The notes under the pieces: model-generated
Told to the model about the DNA's origin: nothing
The model's database searches: none
What the model saw: only the letters and a program-made list of their open reading frames with translations
Shown here: positions 10,872-22,500 of the stretch, piece by piece
Numbering within the stretch: the stretch's first letter is position 1
Layout of the letters: each line of letters opens with the position of its first letter
Translations under genes and position numbers: made by a program
Assembly: GCA_947172415.1 (NCBI GenBank)
Contig: OX359196.1
Location: 6,573,901 to 6,637,900, forward strand
Origin: Chondrosia reniformis
Lineage: Eukaryota; Porifera; Demospongiae; Chondrillida; Chondrillidae
Reading direction: 5' to 3'
DNA length: 64,000 bases

Positions 10872-12050
10872 CTACCAAACCCATGAGGTAACATTGATAC
10901 CTAAAGTCTTCAGTTTGGCTTGGTTTGTATTTATCCATGTCTGAATTTTTGTCTTTTGTGACTTATCATACGGAAATTTGTATGCTGCACTCCTCTTGTA
11001 TGCAGTGGTAGCTTTCTGATGGTTCACGAGGCATTTTAGCCTGTTTTCATTCACCTCCAAGCCAAGAAACTCCACCATTTTTCTGAGCTCTGCTTCCAAA
11101 TTGGTTTGCAGTAACTGATAATCTAAAAGGAGCAATTTAAAATTATTACTGAAGATGTAATGATTCCAAATCTGTTGCCAGAGCCAAAAATATCTGTTAA
11201 ACTTTAGAGTGGGAACACGAATGTCATCTGTCTTAAAGCTAGTGGTGTGGTCCCTAAATGTATCCCAGGTATAATACGAGAAGATGGAATGGAAGGGATT
11301 ACGAAAGAGATAGATAACTTTGTTCCATTTTTTTTGAAACACATGAGTTTTCACGGCCACCACTGAAGTCCCATCTTTCACTTCCCCCAGCATTCCCGTG
11401 CACAGCAAAGTTGGGTCATTGTAGACAGATCCTGTGTAATAACCCGTTAATTCCTCTAAGAGAAGTCTAGTCCATGTATTTCCGGATCCAGGAAAACTAG
11501 CCAAAGCAACAGTCTCCTTCGAGTCTGACATAAAAGATAATTCTTCGTAACTTGTACAAAACCTTTCTTTAAAGGTGAGTGTGGTATTTTTGCACCTAGA
11601 TAGAAGTTTATTTTGAGGAACTCCACTCATGTTTACAACTTCAGAAATCCTATAAACATGCTTTAAGGGTATCCGTGACGGGTTCTCTCTAGTCTCAGTC
11701 GAGACTTTCGGCGAAATTACAGAAGTTACACCATTACTAGTAGTGGCTGTCTGGTTAACCGGTTGTAGTTCCTCTTCAAATGGTTCTGGCGGATACTGCT
11801 CCCCCTGGGGAACTGGATACTGCAGTTGCTGCGCTACTGTTTGGGCCTGTACAACAGTTTCTTCTTTAAATGAATCTTCCGTTTTTAGTAGTGCTCCTTT
11901 CGAAGAAGCCGCTGTTTTCACAAGATCAATGGTAACTTGCTCTCGTCTAGTGTGGGATCCTGCAAATAGAGTGGTAAACAGCTGGTACAGAAAAACTACA
12001 GACAATAAAGTCAAAATCGTTCCTTTTAGCCGATAGTTGCAACTGCCCAT
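10872..12050 (-). CDS. WSCD-like sulfotransferase, intronless
   Basis: Predicted Golgi sulfotransferase with a catalytic domain related to WSCD1/2 (described as sialate O-sulfotransferases) but without the WSC domains. It is a single uninterrupted frame of 392 residues, unusual among the intron-rich neighbours and compatible with an old retroposed origin. Residues ~10-30 form a signal anchor (ILTLLSVVFLYQLF) after a short N-terminus. A long Thr/Gln/Pro/Glu-rich stem runs to about residue 170. The PAPS loop is ASFPGSGNTWTR, followed by the family stretch TGYYTGSVYND. The 3'-phosphate motif is YLFRNPFHSIFSYY. The C-terminus carries the usual basic/aromatic helix. The start is chosen at the ATG directly before the anchor; it lies 100 bases from the ALG5 start on the opposite strand. 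The acceptor substrate is unknown. Confidence 0.85.
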   Translation of the reverse strand: MGSCNYRLKGTILTLLSVVFLYQLFTTLFAGSHTRREQVTIDLVKTAASSKGALLKTEDSFKEETVVQAQTVAQQLQYPVPQGEQYPPEPFEEELQPVNQTATTSNGVTSVISPKVSTETRENPSRIPLKHVYRISEVVNMSGVPQNKLLSRCKNTTLTFKERFCTSYEELSFMSDSKETVALASFPGSGNTWTRLLLEELTGYYTGSVYNDPTLLCTGMLGEVKDGTSVVAVKTHVFQKKWNKVIYLFRNPFHSIFSYYTWDTFRDHTTSFKTDDIRVPTLKFNRYFWLWQQIWNHYIFSNNFKLLLLDYQLLQTNLEAELRKMVEFLGLEVNENRLKCLVNHQKATTAYKRSAAYKFPYDKSQKTKIQTWINTNQAKLKTLGINVTSWVW

Positions 12051-12150
12051 TTTTGACCCATAAGGCGAGGCGCGTTAGCTTAAGTAATAATAAAAAAATA
12101 ACACAGAACGAGACTAAAACCACCCACGCCTTTCCATACTTCAAGTAAAA
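12051..12150. promoter_or_regulatory. Bidirectional promoter interval, sulfotransferase / ALG5
   Basis: Only 100 bases separate the ATG of the minus-strand sulfotransferase from the ATG of plus-strand ALG5. Unless the transcripts start inside each other, both 5' UTRs and the core promoters share this stretch. It has no clear TATA box; an A-rich run sits near 12085-12100. Confidence 0.6.
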
Positions 12151-15100
12151 ATGGCTGACTGGATAGTCTCTTCATTGTTTGTAATCGGGGCTTCATTACC
12201 AATTTTTGTAAGTTCTTCAAAAGATTTCGGATAATTATCTAACATGTTGTTCGTATAATTTTTAGATTTGCTACCTGTTTTTGTTAATCACGACGAAGCG
12301 AATACCTAATCTGAAACGCTCTGAGGGAGAAAAAACTTTTTTTGATCCAGTAAGCAAATCTTATCAGCGTTTTCCGTCGCTTCAAGATGATCCGAGCATC
12401 TATCTTTCTCTTATTGTACCTGCATACAAAGAAGAAAACAGATGTAAGAAATGTAATGAAATGATTAGAATATTATATAAATGTGGGGTAATTCGGGATA
12501 TAATTTAAATTGCCAACTTTATACATGTAACTCCTACAGAAAACTTCATATCATTGTGAAATTTTCCCTCACTGGGATATGCAACCCTTTTGTGCATAAC
12601 CCTGCTCAAGATGTTCCCTAAAGTTAGTCTTGCATACCCGGACCGCTTTCTGGGAGAAAGTGCCTGGTATAATGAGTGGGAGAATAAAGATTTGCAATTG
12701 AAGTCATACTTCCGCTACAATTCCTCCAAGAAAAGTTCAATAAAGATTTTTGGATGATAATTCATTAAATTAAAGAAATGTGAATACATTTTCCTATTGA
12801 CAAAATGGATGTCCCAAATTTCCCATATTACCCTATTTAGTGTGACTATATCAGTAGACTGATGCCAGCCAGAGAGATTGACCAAATAACATGTGTTTAG
12901 CTGTTATACATAGCTTTATATTTCTGCATAAGATCTGTATACCATGTCATAGCTATATAGAGAGTGGATTAATATGTATATGTACGTACCTTTACATCAA
13001 TCCTTAGTGTCAGTGATGATGGATGAGACAATGGCTTACTTTGAAGAGAGACAGGTAGTACATAGTGATGTCAATCAGTGTTTGCTATGTCTGTATGTAT
13101 ACTATATTTGATTGTTACAACAGAGCTACTGTTGAATACCCTTGTCTGCCTACTTTATGGTATAGTCTCTTTAACAAGCTTATATGATCTTATTAGATGA
13201 AAGACAAAAGATTCACTTATGAAGTGATTATTGTTGATGATGGAAGTCCAGATGCTACATCCCAGGTTAATATTATAGTTTTCTATTAGTTAATTATGTG
13301 TGTAGAACTAAATGTAGGCTGCTATACGTGTTAGTATGCTGAAAATATGAACAATTAGTGGATTTTTTCTGCCAAACAAGCCAATTGACCAAAGTCTTGT
13401 CTTCCATTGAAGTCCTCTTAAAATGGCAATCATTAATTACCTCCTTAAAATCCAAGATGGGAAACGTGGCATAATAATTCCAGTACTAATTCATGTTTTC
13501 ATCATACCCTTTGCACATGCTCCCTTGTCATGTTAGTATGTATAGTGAACTCACACAGGGTGTTATTAGAAATATGAACGTACAGTTACATGTCGATGCT
13601 GTCAGTATAAGCATATGTTATGTATTGTGTATAGGTGGCCCTTAAGTATGTTGAAAAGTACAGTAGCAATAAAGTGCGTCTCTTGAAATTTGACCGAAAT
13701 CGTGGCAAAGGTGGAGCAGTTAGATTTGTAAGTTAGTTCACAATCAGTACATAGCTTGGTTGCATAGCTGCAAGATTGTTCAATTTCAAAGGCAGAGACT
13801 AGAACATTTATAAATAACACTATATGTCGTTCTTGTAATGGATAGTACAAAACATAAATTGAATGTATACTCTAATTCTATATCAGGCGTGACAATACAT
13901 CTTAGAGTTCTTCCTTTGTCTTGCTTCCCAGAGCATGAACAGCTTTCTCCTTCAAAAACTTTACAAAAGCTTTAACTTCTCTCTCTCCACTGTATTTTTC
14001 TGGCTTAGCATCACTTCCTGCGGGAACAAAGAAAACTGTTGGAAAGCCATCATACGCCATTGTGGGGGGCAAGTCGTTTGCAGTCCCATCAATTTTGGCT
14101 ATAACCAGATTTTCATTATCCTTAAATTTCTCTGCTAATTTCTTATATTTAGGTTCAAGGGCTTTGCAGTGTCCACACCATGGAGCATAAATTTCCAAAA
14201 GGACATCCTTATTTCTATCAAAGACAATCTCCTGCAGGGTTTTACCCACTACAACTGTCACAGGGCCTTTTTGTTTATTGGGTGGCTTTTGTGATTTCAG
14301 ATATGGTTTTAAGTTTCCATCCAAGTAGTCATCTAAAAATGTCGCCAAACTGTCCACAGTGACCTCCTCAAATAAAGGATACCGTATTCTTGGTCCTTCC
14401 CACAATGCAGCTGCTATGTCTTCCGCCCACTCTCCTAATCCTATCTGCTGCAGCTCATGTTGAAATTCTTCATCATCACTAATAGCAAAATAAATGCCTT
14501 CTTTCTTATATGTACTAGCAGTTGGCAAAAACCTTTGCATCCAGTAATTGAAACCTAAAAATGAAATTGTTGATGGAATTGATTAAGTACAATCATGCAG
14601 TTTTTGAATCAGGAATCCACGCTTAACTCACTAATTCATCTTTCAATATTTAGAGTATCTACAGATAGTGTTTCATTAAATTTCACTAATTTACAATCTA
14701 AAGGACTACATTTATGTGTTTAAAGTGAAACCTCAGAAGGCTGTAATGTGAGTACCATAAAATATCTGAAAGGTAAGGGCATTCCCCAGTCTTTATATGT
14801 ATTCCAAAATGTTAACAATTATTTCTTTCTACAGTGATAATTGTCAATTAATGATGTGCTAACTGTATAGTCACTCTAATGACTAGCCATGCATCTATAG
14901 AATTAAGGATAACCAGTCTAGGTCACTCAAATACATAAAAGCATTTAGCTTCCGTACTTGCCCCCCATGTTACTTGGAAACTCAGCCCCCCTCCCCCCTT
15001 GAAGAATTTTTTAAATAAAGCACTGGTCAACAATTCTTTAACACTAGTAGACACTAGCTTTCGTTTAGGCAAATTTACTTATCTAAAATATGCAGACATA

Positions 15101-18100
15101 CACATCTACTCCTGTTTACTTTCATTAGTGGTTAATTAAAAAGGTTGAAAATGTATGTATATAAGTACTTTGTATAGTAGCTTTCCTAGATTTATACCAC
15201 TAAGGGAAAACCTATTATAGCTTTGGATGTATGTTGTACCTTCTGGATCATTGTTTACAGACATGTATAGCACTAGTATTGGGTAACGATCCATGTATAG
15301 AAATTTCCCATTTTTCACATTTCTTTGTCCAAGTAATGGTGCTGCACTGCGTTTGATCCAGTCAATGAGGTCAACTCCTGCCTTGACGGACTCTGATAGA
15401 ATAAAGTGGGGTCAATTAATTTTCCATATATTTGCATTTTTTAAAATTGTACCATTTTCTAAAGTAAGTATTAACTGGACAAAGTATGGCCTATAACTTT
15501 GTCTATTGGGCATACTCATTAACACATAGCAAGTAGGTATGTATAATTGTGTTCATAAAAATATGGCTTGACCCTACCTACCTTCTAAAACTCTAATCTG
15601 GTTTTCAAACTTTGATTTGTATTTTGGAGAAAGAGCGGTAACTACATTAGGTAAGCTAATTCCAAAGCTATTGGCTGCCTCAGGATCCCGTATGTAAGAA
15701 AATTTGATAACATCATCCCTTAGTTCATCAGCAGCGGAAATAAATATTTGGAACAAATCTGAAGTGTTATCATTTTCCTCAAAGAACCCGACAACGGTGC
15801 TTTCTTCTGATTTCATGAAATTTTTAACTTGTTTCAAATTGTGTAGCTCCTTGGCAGCTGGTGAGGCCTGCTCCCTCATGTACTTTACCATACCTAGCCG
15901 AAACACAAACATCAGTTCATTACACAGGATGGTAAAATAAAAATACAGTTCCTATTAAAATAGGTAAGTGTTAGCAATATGGAAGTTCATTGACATGATT
16001 CTAACAATTAGTAAAGCACTTTATTGAGCTTGTCAATATAGTTTCTGGGTAAACTATAAGCATACATGATAATTATTAGACATATCACTTTACTTGTACA
16101 CAGATAGAAATAATCTGGTAAGCTATACCTTCCTTATAGTTTGAACATTTAGTATAATAAGTATTTAAGTATATTATATTAAGTATTTCTACCTTGTGCT
16201 TCTCGTGGGCCTTTGTATTCAAACTTTACTCCTCTCCTGAATACAAAGAGAGTTGGGTACCCCTTAACTTGATACTCTTGTGCTAAAGCACTCTCTTCTG
16301 TGGCATCAACTTTGGCCAGGGGAATGTTATCCAACTTCAGTTCAGTGGCAGCCATGGCATACTCTGGAGCCAACTTCTTGCAGTGACCACACCTGGAAGA
16401 TGAATCATAGCCAAATGAAAAAAGGAAAAAAATCAAACATTTTTATCATGTTAAATGTACATTTACAGTATAGTGCTTTCAGAGATCCCAGATGACCAAA
16501 ATAGAGACTCCCAGAGCCACAAAGGAGAGTGGAATCCCGTATACAGCTGTGACTCAGTGCAAGAGAAGGAAATGAACTGACCCTGATCTGTGGTCAATGT
16601 GCAAGTCTAGGAATGGTGCTTAGATAATTTGTACAAACATATACCTTCAATGGCACAGTAAGGCGTGTAATGCTTTAATCTGCAGTATAACTAAAATCTG
16701 TTCAGGTTGATATATCGCATTGGAAGGCTACAGCAGTATCTCACCAAGGAGCGTAGAACTCGACCAAAATTAGGTTTTCCTTATTGACTACTTCGTTAAA
16801 ATTCGCTTCAGTCAAAACAAGCACATCATTATCTTCGAATTCTTCTTGTTCCTCTTCGCCTACTTTCCCATTTGCATAAGAAAACAATAGCAAAGATCCC
16901 AGAACGAGAGCTAACAGATCGGGCCTATAAGCAGCCATTTTCCCAGACTAATAAAATGGCTGACTGACAATTAGAAAGTAAATACATTTAATTATTAATT
17001 AAAATATATATATATAGCAGAAATACACTGTATAACCATTTAATTATGTGCTATAGGGAATGTTGAGTGCTCGCGGTGAACGCCTTCTTTTTGCTGATGC
17101 TGACGGGGCAACAGATATTAAAGATTTAGACAAAGTGGAGAAAGAGATGGATAAAATGGCAACTGATTGGGTCAGTAACCCTTAATACAGTGTTATGTAC
17201 AATATTATATGGTTAGAACTGACCTGCTCTAGTCCAAATATTTTTAGAAGACGACTCCAGAAAGTGTGTAGAGGGCTACTACCCTACCTGCCTGCCTACC
17301 TGCCTACCTACCCACCTACCTAAGTGTGGCTTCCTCTGGGCCTAGTTACCCAGTATGTGTATTCATTAGTTGTTCTTTAGGAAGTGTGTACAGGGCTGGC
17401 TTCCTCTGGGCAGTGTGTGTATCCATTAGTTGGGATTTCTGTTAGGTATATGACCATTTGGTAACAGGTGAATGTGTATGTGGAGAATGTAAACAGTATC
17501 CATTAAAGGATGCTTCTGTATAACTTGTTAAATAATGTCACAAAGGAGACCTGATATTTGTTTCTTTGTTTAGACTGTTCCAGCTATAGCCATTGGGTCT
17601 AGGGCTCATTTGCAAGAGGAAGCTGTTGTACAAGTATGGTAATCTTTCTAATCCTTAAATATTCTCTTTGTCATTAGACATATCATTATACACTTTTCAA
17701 AGTCATGATGGTGTTAATGAGATTTGACTCAGTTTTTATATGTAGTGTATTCACACTACAGTGTATTGCTATAATAAGTTTCACATTAGTTTTGCTTTGC
17801 TGTGAAGCAATGTGAATGGTAATTGAATTGACTCTTCATAGGAGCTCTATAGACACTTGTTATTCAGCCAAAATGGTGTTTTCTGTGTAGTTGATAACTG
17901 TGTATAATGTGTATTATGTTGTGCGTTTTTCATAACATACACTATGTATATATGGTTGACATTAGTATGAGGTTAAGGGAAAAATATTTAAAGTAGGCTG
18001 TTTTCTAAACTTAGCGGATATGTATGAAACTTTGGACGAGGATACAGTTTCATACCATTATACCCTTTTTGTCCACTGGCACATCTAGTCCATTTGAAAT

Positions 18101-19301
18101 TTATATATAAAAAAACAAAGACTCCCAGGATCACTGATATAGGGTGGAACTCCTGGAAACAGCCCCATAGATAACGGGTGGGGCGGGTCATGTGAACCTT
18201 TGATGTCATTGAGGTATCATAGGATGCCGAAATAGTTATGCCTTGGGTGATACATTGCATAATACATTTGAATGCCTCCACCCATTTCTCTTTATAGAGA
18301 TCTGTTTTTCGCAATGTGCTGATGCATGTATTTCACTTTGGTGTCTATGTGCTCTTTACTGGTGACATTAAAGATACACAGGTATGTGTGACTTTAATTA
18401 CAGCAACTAACACTGTTGATTGTGTTGTTATATTTGTCAAAAATCATCTAACTTGAACTGTAGCAACACTATTAGTACTAGAGACTTCCCTCCATAGAGT
18501 ATGAAGTTCAGACACTGAAGCCCTGTAGTTATCACTCTAGTATTGAATATTATGCATCCTTTCAGTTACTATAAGTCAAAGATAGCTGTGTCTTCTGATG
18601 TCATGCGTTAGCAACAAAAGGTATGGTGTTGACATTCCTTTATTGCTCACAGCCACAGAATCTCAAGTATTGTCTCTAATTAACTGTTACTACAATTCTT
18701 TAGCCTCGCTACTGAGTTGTTCAGTTGTTTGGATGTAACTATGAAATGTCAGATAAGGATTTAACTAGCAGGTGTGTGTGTCTTTCTCAATGCAGTGTGG
18801 ATTCAAACTGTTCACTAGAGCAGCTGCCAGACCCCTATTCAAATCTCTTCATGTTGAGAGATGGTCAGTTTATTTCTGGTAACACTGTCCATTTCAGTAT
18901 ACAGTTCATTACTTTAATTGTGTTGCATCACACAAAAATGGCTGGATATCAATAAGTTAGGTTAGGTTATTAGGTTATTTTAATTTAAACAGGAATAATA
19001 AGTAGTGGGACAACTAGTGGATATTAGATGAAGCATGTATGCTGTTCTTGAGGTATGGATATTGTAGTTATCTTGGGTCTGTGCTTGCTTGTGTAGGGCT
19101 TTTGATGTGGAACTGATATACATCGCCCAGTGCTTGAAAATGCCCATTGTGGAGGTAGCTGTAAACTGGAAGGAAATTGATGGGTCAAAGATTGTTCCCC
19201 TTTGGAGTGGGCTCCAAATGGGAAAGGATCTTCTCTTAGTACGTCTCAGGTATATGTTCAGAATCTGGACTATGTCTTCAATGACAAAGAAAGATGAATA
19301 A
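12151..19301 (+). CDS. ALG5: Dolichyl-phosphate beta-glucosyltransferase ALG5
   Basis: Transfers glucose from UDP-glucose to dolichyl phosphate on the cytosolic face of the ER, supplying Dol-P-Glc for N-glycan precursor assembly. Ten exons: 12151-12207, 12266-12443, 13008-13054, 13197-13265, 13635-13727, 17057-17170, 17574-17633, 18298-18381, 18796-18863 and 19097-19301. The sum is 975 bases or 324 residues, the same length as human ALG5. An N-terminal membrane segment is followed by the GT2 fold with [34 protein letters not shown], the metal-binding LLFADADGA and IAIGSRAHL. The C-terminal blocks [11 protein letters not shown] and [12 protein letters not shown] also match. Intron 5 (13728-17056) is very large for this locus because a whole PDI gene lies inside it on the other strand. 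ALG5 and that nested PDI both serve glycoprotein maturation in the ER. Confidence 0.96.
13902..16938 (-). CDS. Protein disulfide isomerase, PDIA4/PDIA3-like, nested in ALG5 intron
   Basis: ER thiol-disulfide oxidoreductase and isomerase. Five exons: 16938-16745, 16392-16193, 15893-15582, 15392-15240 and 14554-13902, giving 503 residues in phase. It has a signal peptide ([17 protein letters not shown]), an acidic stretch, a first thioredoxin domain with [10 protein letters not shown] (the codon for the active-site Trp is split by intron 1), two redox-inactive b-type domains ([15 protein letters not shown] onward) and a final thioredoxin domain with [13 protein letters not shown]. The C-terminus is KTKEEL, a KEEL-type ER retention signal. 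Sequence details such as [12 protein letters not shown] and the KTKEEL end resemble PDIA4 (ERp72), but PDIA4 normally has two N-terminal a domains and here there is one, so the a-b-b'-a' layout equals PDIA1/PDIA3. It lies wholly inside ALG5 intron 5, antisense. The intron 14555-15239 is AT-rich with nothing notable. Confidence 0.93.
17271..17420. repeat. CCTR microsatellite and short tandem duplication in ALG5 intron 6
   Basis: A run of CCTA/CCTG/CCCA tetranucleotides at about 17281-17322 is followed by two imperfect copies of a segment that starts GGCTTCCTCTGGGC and ends near ATTAGTTG (about 17326-17372 and 17397-17432). It is intronic and looks like local slippage. Confidence 0.7.
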
Positions 19302-19510
19302 TGAAAACTAATTTATAAGGGACTACCATAGCATTTAATAATATTCATCATTATGACGTTACAAGTTACGCCTTGCGGTTAAAATTAACCAATCAGATTT
19401 GATACTGGTATGACGAACTTTCTCCTCGCTAGGTAGCGGCGTCCATTTCTGTTCTCAGTTAAGAATACTTGATGAGTTCAATTTAGTTGGAGAAGGTGGT
19501 GTCCGCATAT

Positions 19511-22500
19511 ATGTTACCAGCAGCTTTAGGATACAATATGAGACAGACGTATCCGCTATTTCCCTATGTCGTTAGTTCGTCATCTACCGCATATGCAGAC
19601 AACCTGGACACCTTAGAAAATGGTGAGTAGAGGATCCATTTTATGAAAGAAGTGATTTCTTTATTCAAGAATTTGGCTTTGTTAAAATGCGTAGTAACTT
19701 TAGGAGAGTTGGCCCATAGAGAATATCAGCAAGGAAACTACGATCGCGCCGAGCACTTGAGTACAGAGCTGTGGAAACGAGAACCAGACAATATCGGCTG
19801 TCTTTTACTTCTCTCATCGATACACTTTCAGTGTAAAAGATTAGACAAGTACGTCGTCATTCTCATTTCACAGAGAGACTGTGGAACCGATTTTGATGCC
19901 TAGTGCGTTCCTATAAAGTCGCTCTCTCCTTTCTCTAGATCGGCACAATTCAGTACACTCGCAATAAAGAAAAATCCAACTTTAGCCGAAGCTTATTCAA
20001 ACTTGGGGAACGTGTATAAGGAGAAAGGTCAACTTGCCTTAGCTTTGGAAAATTACCGTCACGCTGTTCAGTTAAAGGCAGATTTTGTTGATGGTTACAT
20101 CAATTTGGCGGCCGCTCTAGTCCAAGCCGGGGAGTTGGAACAGGCAATAACGGCGTACCGCACTGCGCTGCACTACAATCCTGTGAGTGATTTGTAATTA
20201 GATGAGGTTGTGGTTTGATGTACATCAAGGACAATGCATCTTAGCACTGTTTGTTGGACAGTGCTTACCTGAATCCACAAGTGACGTTTATCTGCATAAT
20301 GATAACAGATGCAGATAATTATGGTTTCATATATAAAGGATTATATACACATGATCATGATTTTATTAATAAATTTGAACTAGACTATTATAGTCTGTGT
20401 TCAAGTTATCACACCAACCTCCTTGTATCAGGCAAGGTCATTTGGTGCATCAAGCTAGAGGGTATGTATAGGGTGAGATAATTCTCCCATGAATCTCATT
20501 AGAGCGTGTGATGTCTTGATTTATAGTATTCATAGATTTCAGCCAATGAATATCTATTCTTTCACCTCCCCAGGACCTCTATGGAGTTAGAAGTGACTTG
20601 GGCAACCTCTACAAGGCACTAGGTAGACTAGATGAAGCCAAGGTATGTCCCAACCTTTAGTCAAATGGAGCCAGGGGGGAGGGGTGGGGCAACCTGTAAA
20701 AGTAATGGCTTCCCAGGAACCCCAATTTTGTGGTATGCCTTTAATTGACCTGTGGGGGGGTGGGGTGGGGTAGCCATGTACATGCATAACTAGGGTATTG
20801 ATCCCTAGGAATGCTATTCCTTGACCTAACCTTTAGTCAAATGGCCTGTCCAGGGAGTGACCTGTGGTTGTTTGTTTGTGTGTGCTCAAATTACAATTTT
20901 TGACTAACTCTCCCTTCTCTTTTGACCTCTCCCTCCGTGTTCTGTGTTGTCAATGTGTGTAGTGTACTTGTGTGTCAGTACATGTGAAGTGTAGATTTAG
21001 AGCCGGGTAATAGACGTCACAACAGAGGTATGGCCGACCTGTTCATGGAGCAGAGGTACAGAAAACGAGAGGTCTGTACTGAGTGATGGTTTCTACATTT
21101 GATATTCATTAACACAAACACTTTGTTGTGACTACAATCAACCCTGGACTTGTGTCATAGCTGGTTTCTTTGCCTTCATCTATAAAATGATTTTAAAAGT
21201 GTCTGGAAGTCTAATGAAAAGATCCTGCCACCATAGCTTGGTTCATTGTGAATGGCTGCCACATTAGTGACCAGAAGCCTGGCCTTTGTGTGTTTGTGAT
21301 GTGTTTCAGGTACCCTAGGAACCCAGGGAATTTGGCTGAGAGTCTCCCCAAGTAGTTTCCTCCCAATTAGATCTGACCCTAGTGACCTCTTAAGAAGTAG
21401 CTCCTCTGTCTGTTCTTCCCCGACTCTCAGCTGCTAAGGGGCTAGGCTTCATGTCCTTGTCATGTTTCTGTTCAGAAACAAGCCACTTTTGTGTGAGCCA
21501 TTCCATTGTTCCTGTTATGTGTGTGCTGTAAAATGTGTTGCATCTTGACCCCAGCATTTGTTGGCCAAATGGGTGACATTGCCTCTGTGGATGATCACCA
21601 ATTCGGCTGCATTTGCTGGTGTGTACTTGTCTGCTAATCTGACCTTCACTGGTCTTTGACACAAGCTAAAAATACCGGAATCTGAGTAACATTTTTGGTG
21701 TAAACAAGTGCGTTAGTCTAGCAATGTGTGCCAGAGTTCGTTGTTACTCTGATGGTATTTTCATTAACTTGGAGTCATTATCAGTCAAGGACACCAATCT
21801 AGACACAAGTTTGCGGTTCACAAGTCACTCACAACGGGTTTGTGTGTGTTGAAATGGGAATCAAAAGCCGTTCCTGAAACCGGAAATCATTTATCAAAGG
21901 ATTTCTTTAGAGCAGTTTCCCAAAAGAGAGCTTGATCTACTGTACATAATGAACTGTATATTGCAATATTTCTCAGATGGACAGCCATCTCAACATTTCT
22001 GGTTTCAAAGGTCTGGCTTTTGATTTCATTACTCACACCCTAGTGCAGGTTAACTCGTTGACATGGCACTCTTTGGCCTCCACCCCAGACTTGCTACATG
22101 AAGGCCATTGAGGTGCAGCCTAGTTTTGCTGTGGCCTGGAGCAATCTTGGCTGTGTCTACAACAGCCTGGGAGAGATCTGGTTAGCAATACACCATTTTG
22201 AAAAGGTAAGATTGAGAAGCTTATATGCTACATGAGTTTTAATAAGTGTACTACGGGAAGTACTACTAGTATTCTACCTGTGCCAAGAGAACCCTTGGTT
22301 GTGTTACCATGGTTACCAACTTGATGATCAGTTGGTCATTAGTAAATCTAAGCCTTCATTCACGTCAACCAGACTCTTTCAGATGTACAGATACAGTACT
22401 GATGGAAAAGTCTTGACACCTAATGCTTAATATTATAAGTTCAACTTGAAAAGTTAAAATTTCCTTTAAACTCATTAAAATTTTAAAACATACATATATA

